Positions 63,966 to 64,000 of a stretch of 64,000 nt of DNA are shown in pieces (positions within the stretch are counted from its first letter, which is position 1; each line of letters opens with the position of its first letter). The notes under the pieces are model-generated. The model was given only the letters and a program-made list of their open reading frames with translations, did no database searches and had not been told where the DNA came from. Location of the stretch: contig CAVYYF010000011.1 in NCBI GenBank assembly GCA_963772675.1, forward strand, positions 285,317-349,316. The letters run 5' to 3'. Both the position numbers and the translations under genes were made by a program. The DNA comes from JAKAGZ01 sp963772675 (GTDB taxonomy: Bacteria; Bacteroidota; Ignavibacteria; Ignavibacteriales; Ignavibacteriaceae).

Positions 63966-64000
63966 TGCACCCTACCGGGCTCGAACCGGTGACCTGCTGA
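63966..64000 (-). tRNA. tRNA, 3' half only, isotype unresolved
   Basis: The minus strand ends with a complete T-arm (ACCGG, TTCGAGC, CCGGT; 63990-63974) and the 3' acceptor strand AGGGTGC plus discriminator A (63973-63966). CCA is not encoded. The variable region and part of the anticodon stem (TCAGCAGGTC) precede it. The anticodon lies beyond the window; the pattern would suit tRNA-Thr but cannot decide it. Confidence 0.8.

Noticed and set aside
1..64000. Mobile elements, integrases, phage genes, toxin-antitoxin or CRISPR systems
   Set aside because: I found no transposase, integrase, phage structural gene, att-like repeat or repeat-spacer array; the window reads as ordinary chromosome with specialised metabolic islands.

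Overview
The window looks like a chromosomal segment of an AT-rich (roughly mid-30s % G+C by eye) Gram-negative bacterium of the Bacteroidota/Ignavibacteriota type. The pointers are TonB-dependent receptors with an N-terminal carboxypeptidase-like domain, a secreted protein of the kind often mislabelled 'asparagine synthetase B' in that group, LytS/LytTR regulation, and a porin-cytochrome. Many genes carry clear Shine-Dalgarno sites (GAGGAG, AAGGAGG), which fits Ignavibacteria better than Bacteroidia. The phylum call is inference, not proof.

Layout. 1-4302: RNase P RNA, recJ, yebC, ruvC, ruvA. 4303-9478 (minus): a fumarylacetoacetase-fold enzyme, a secreted amidotransferase-fold protein, clpX and a TPR protein. 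9598-11867 (minus): ECF sigma factor, anti-sigma protein, a broken TonB-type lipoprotein gene and an intact TonB C-domain protein. 12080-14595: dxr and rseP. 14644-20867 (minus): a seven-gene corrinoid methyl-transfer cluster with a homocysteine methyltransferase, small protein, corrinoid protein, UroD-fold methyltransferase, unknown protein, MetH-activation-like protein and ferredoxin/ASKHA reactivase. 21234-31485: LytS/LytTR pair, S9 peptidase, GT87-like transferase, outer-membrane receptor, HU and an ABC exporter. 31683-38833: Spy-like protein, MacA/MacB efflux, lipoprotein, AT-rich unknown, cytochrome c and a Cyc2-like porin-cytochrome. 38874-40447 (minus): ada and doxX.

40672-50718 is a coherent sugar module. 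A membrane-anchored solute-binding protein, a histidine kinase and a sigma-54 activator lie on the minus strand. They are flanked by a major-facilitator transporter with cytoplasmic trehalase on one side and a divergent TonB-dependent receptor on the other. Closely similar sigma-54-like boxes precede the transporter and the receptor. 50977-56870 is a hexuronate locus: a decayed uxaE fragment, a KDG-kinase-type kinase, a LarA-superfamily epimerase, gnd and uxaC. 56933-63743 (minus) is a complete-order his operon, hisG-D-C-B-H-A-F-IE. It is preceded by a previously unmarked 22-codon leader peptide with four His codons and a terminator, i.e. a likely attenuator. The 3' half of a tRNA closes the window.

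Several genes are interrupted: the TonB lipoprotein, the 48177 receptor (three indels in about 270 bp), uxaE (truncated, plus an in-frame amber) and hisG (one base lost in an A run). Some of these could be assembly errors. The hisB gene carries a shrunken N-terminal domain that resembles a decayed histidinol-phosphatase domain without its catalytic aspartates.
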